A stretch of DNA of 64,000 bases, from assembly GCA_905221605.1 (NCBI GenBank), contig CAJNDS010002749.1, forward strand, positions 1-64,000. Direction: 5' to 3'. Source of the DNA: Symbiodinium natans (lineage: Eukaryota > Sar > Dinophyceae > Suessiales > Symbiodiniaceae). Made by a program: the position numbers and the translations under genes. The notes under the pieces were generated by a model. It did not search any database, was not told the origin of the DNA, and saw nothing but the letters and a program-made list of their open reading frames with translations. This document shows positions 62,833-64,000 of this stretch, one piece after another (position 1 is the stretch's first letter; every line of letters starts with the position of its first letter).

Positions 62833-64000
62833 ACTCATAGGGAAAGATTTCTCTCAGAACGGCAAAACGGTCTTGATTGCTGAGGATCTGGTGGATGGTT
62901 CTCAGGAAGGGCTCTCAAGTCCTACCTTCTGGAGTTGGCCAGAGGTGAAAAGCTTTTGTGAGCGTTATGGAATGTACGCTGCACACTTTGATCAAGGAGC
63001 ATTGGGACATGCTCTGGTGAAACCTACGACTTTCCTGGTGTCTGATATGGAACTATGGGAATCGTTGGAACAGGTTCGCGTGGTTGTTCCGTGGTCAGCA
63101 ACATTCGCTTCTACCCTGGAAGAGCGTATTGGACAATCCTCTATATGGGCGCGATGGGCGTTTGGATTGGTTAAAAGAATACGTCACAGGTTGGCACAAT
63201 GGTTGCATGAGAGCGATGCTGAACGGGAAGCTACAGTGTTACAAAAAGAAGAACGAGAAGGAACGTTGCGGAGGTTAACAGCTGAAGAGCGAGCTTTCCG
63301 TGACCATTGCCTAAGGGGGCATATTCCCTTCAGACGTGATTGTCAAATCTGTGTGTCTGCTGCTGGAAAAGAGCGTCGCCATTTGAGGCGAAAGCATGGG
63401 GATGCTTACACTTTATCATTGGACTTAGCGGGTCCATACAAGTGTTCAAAGGATGCTCACCAGCAGAAGCCACGACACGCTGTTATTGGTGTGTATCACT
63501 TTCCAATGTTGGATCCCAATGTGGGTCGCCCTCCAGAAAAGGAGGAAGATGCGGATGAGGTGGAAGATCAGGTGGCAGATGAAGGTGCTGGTGTCGGAGA
63601 ATGGTTAGGCGATGCAGTCGCTAACTTCGAGGAGGAAGACTCTGCGCCGGTGGAACCAGCGCCAGTTCTGGAGGCAGAGGTGTTGAAAATCCAAGCTTCT
63701 GAAAAATCCTGGAAGGAACTGAAGGACCACTTGACCCAACCTGTCCGTATGATCAACTTCGTTATGGTGGAGCCGATTGTGGATAAACAGCAAACAACTG
63801 TTTTGTCGGCAGTTCAAAGAATGATGGTGCGCTTGCAGAGACATGGGTATCCGGTGTTGAGAATCCACTCAGATCGAGCGGGGGAGTTTGTCAATGCACG
63901 CTTCCGGTCCTTTTGCGAAACTTGTCTGATATATAGGACCACTGGTGATCCTGGAGTCCCGCAAACAAATGGGCGCGCTGAAGCATGTGTGGGTTTATTC
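62810..64000 (+). CDS. pol: Copia-type retroelement, end of methyltransferase-like domain and integrase (runs out of window)
   Basis: This frame is open without a stop from 62810 to the window end (397 codons). It starts MESPGDPELIGKDFSQNGK, the expected follow-on of the methyltransferase-like region (position of motif VI, 'ENP/ENV'). Next come FWSWPEVKSFCERYGMYAAH, FDQGALGHALVKPTT, a zinc-binding region (DHCLRGHIPFRRDCQICVSA) and the integrase core. The core acidic triad is visible: D in LSLDLAGP (63422-63424), D in IHSDRAGEFVN (63872-63874), E in TNGRAEACVG (63980-63982). Between the first two Asp lies an acidic ~75-residue insert (KEEDADEVEDQVADEGAG). Reverse transcriptase and RNase H should follow beyond 64000, which would fix copia order (integrase before RT). 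Confidence 0.88.
   Translation, partial: MESPGDPELIGKDFSQNGKTVLIAEDLVDGSQEGLSSPTFWSWPEVKSFCERYGMYAAHFDQGALGHALVKPTTFLVSDMELWESLEQVRVVVPWSATFASTLEERIGQSSIWARWAFGLVKRIRHRLAQWLHESDAEREATVLQKEEREGTLRRLTAEERAFRDHCLRGHIPFRRDCQICVSAAGKERRHLRRKHGDAYTLSLDLAGPYKCSKDAHQQKPRHAVIGVYHFPMLDPNVGRPPEKEEDADEVEDQVADEGAGVGEWLGDAVANFEEEDSAPVEPAPVLEAEVLKIQASEKSWKELKDHLTQPVRMINFVMVEPIVDKQQTTVLSAVQRMMVRLQRHGYPVLRIHSDRAGEFVNARFRSFCETCLIYRTTGDPGVPQTNGRAEACVGLF

Overview
ORGANISM. The window is nuclear DNA of a dinoflagellate, most likely a photosynthetic one. The evidence is: (1) a relic of the 22-nt dinoflagellate spliced leader (one mismatch) 40 bp upstream of the start codon of a plastid-targeted protein gene (47485-47506, minus strand); (2) introns that fit the relaxed dinoflagellate rule G[T/C/A]...AG|G; (3) Arabidopsis-type telomeric repeats TTTAGGG/CCCTAAA; (4) a Ty1/copia-type retroelement with the domain order I associate with dinoflagellates. 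I found no rRNA, tRNA or CRISPR array. The window starts in TTTAGGG, but a left chromosome end should read CCCTAAA, so this is interstitial sequence and not a terminal telomere.

LAYOUT. 1-6100: patchwork of short unique pieces separated by interstitial telomeric sequence (ITS), with an inverted G/C-rich minisatellite at 2000-2760. 6100-12560: GC-rich, mostly unrecognised sequence with a broken ASCH-domain gene and a ~60-bp minisatellite. 4385-5290 and 12780-13620 are two copies of one ~0.85-kb block. 13770-15190 is an AT-rich foreign-looking insertion with a decayed lipase-like reading frame. 15250-24180: ITS patchwork and a repeat-dense block (18690-20910). 24189-25787: a split membrane-protein gene. 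26-35 kb: ITS patchwork, a segmental duplication and gene fragments. 35575-36388: Sar1-like GTPase. 38295-39357: PARP-like ART protein. 46714-47444: plastid protein. 52345-52989: protein with a DEK_C-like region. 55397-56796: hydratase of the MhpD/FAH superfamily. 58758 to the window end: copia-type retroelement, running out of the window.

HOW IT FITS TOGETHER. The most informative result is a set of short (about 95-310 bp) inverted-repeat elements that form the introns of these genes. Each begins CT and ends AG, usually with a 4-bp target-site duplication (TSD). Removing the element plus one TSD copy restores the frame in the Sar1, hydratase, membrane-protein and plastid-protein genes. In most cases the TSD supplies the 5' dinucleotide (GT, GC or GA) and the element end supplies the AG. 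They are introner elements by structure. At least two carry a telomeric-repeat array inside them, and several gene fragments stop abruptly at an ITS whose sequence supplies the stop codon. This suggests that telomeric DNA enters breaks in genes and introns.
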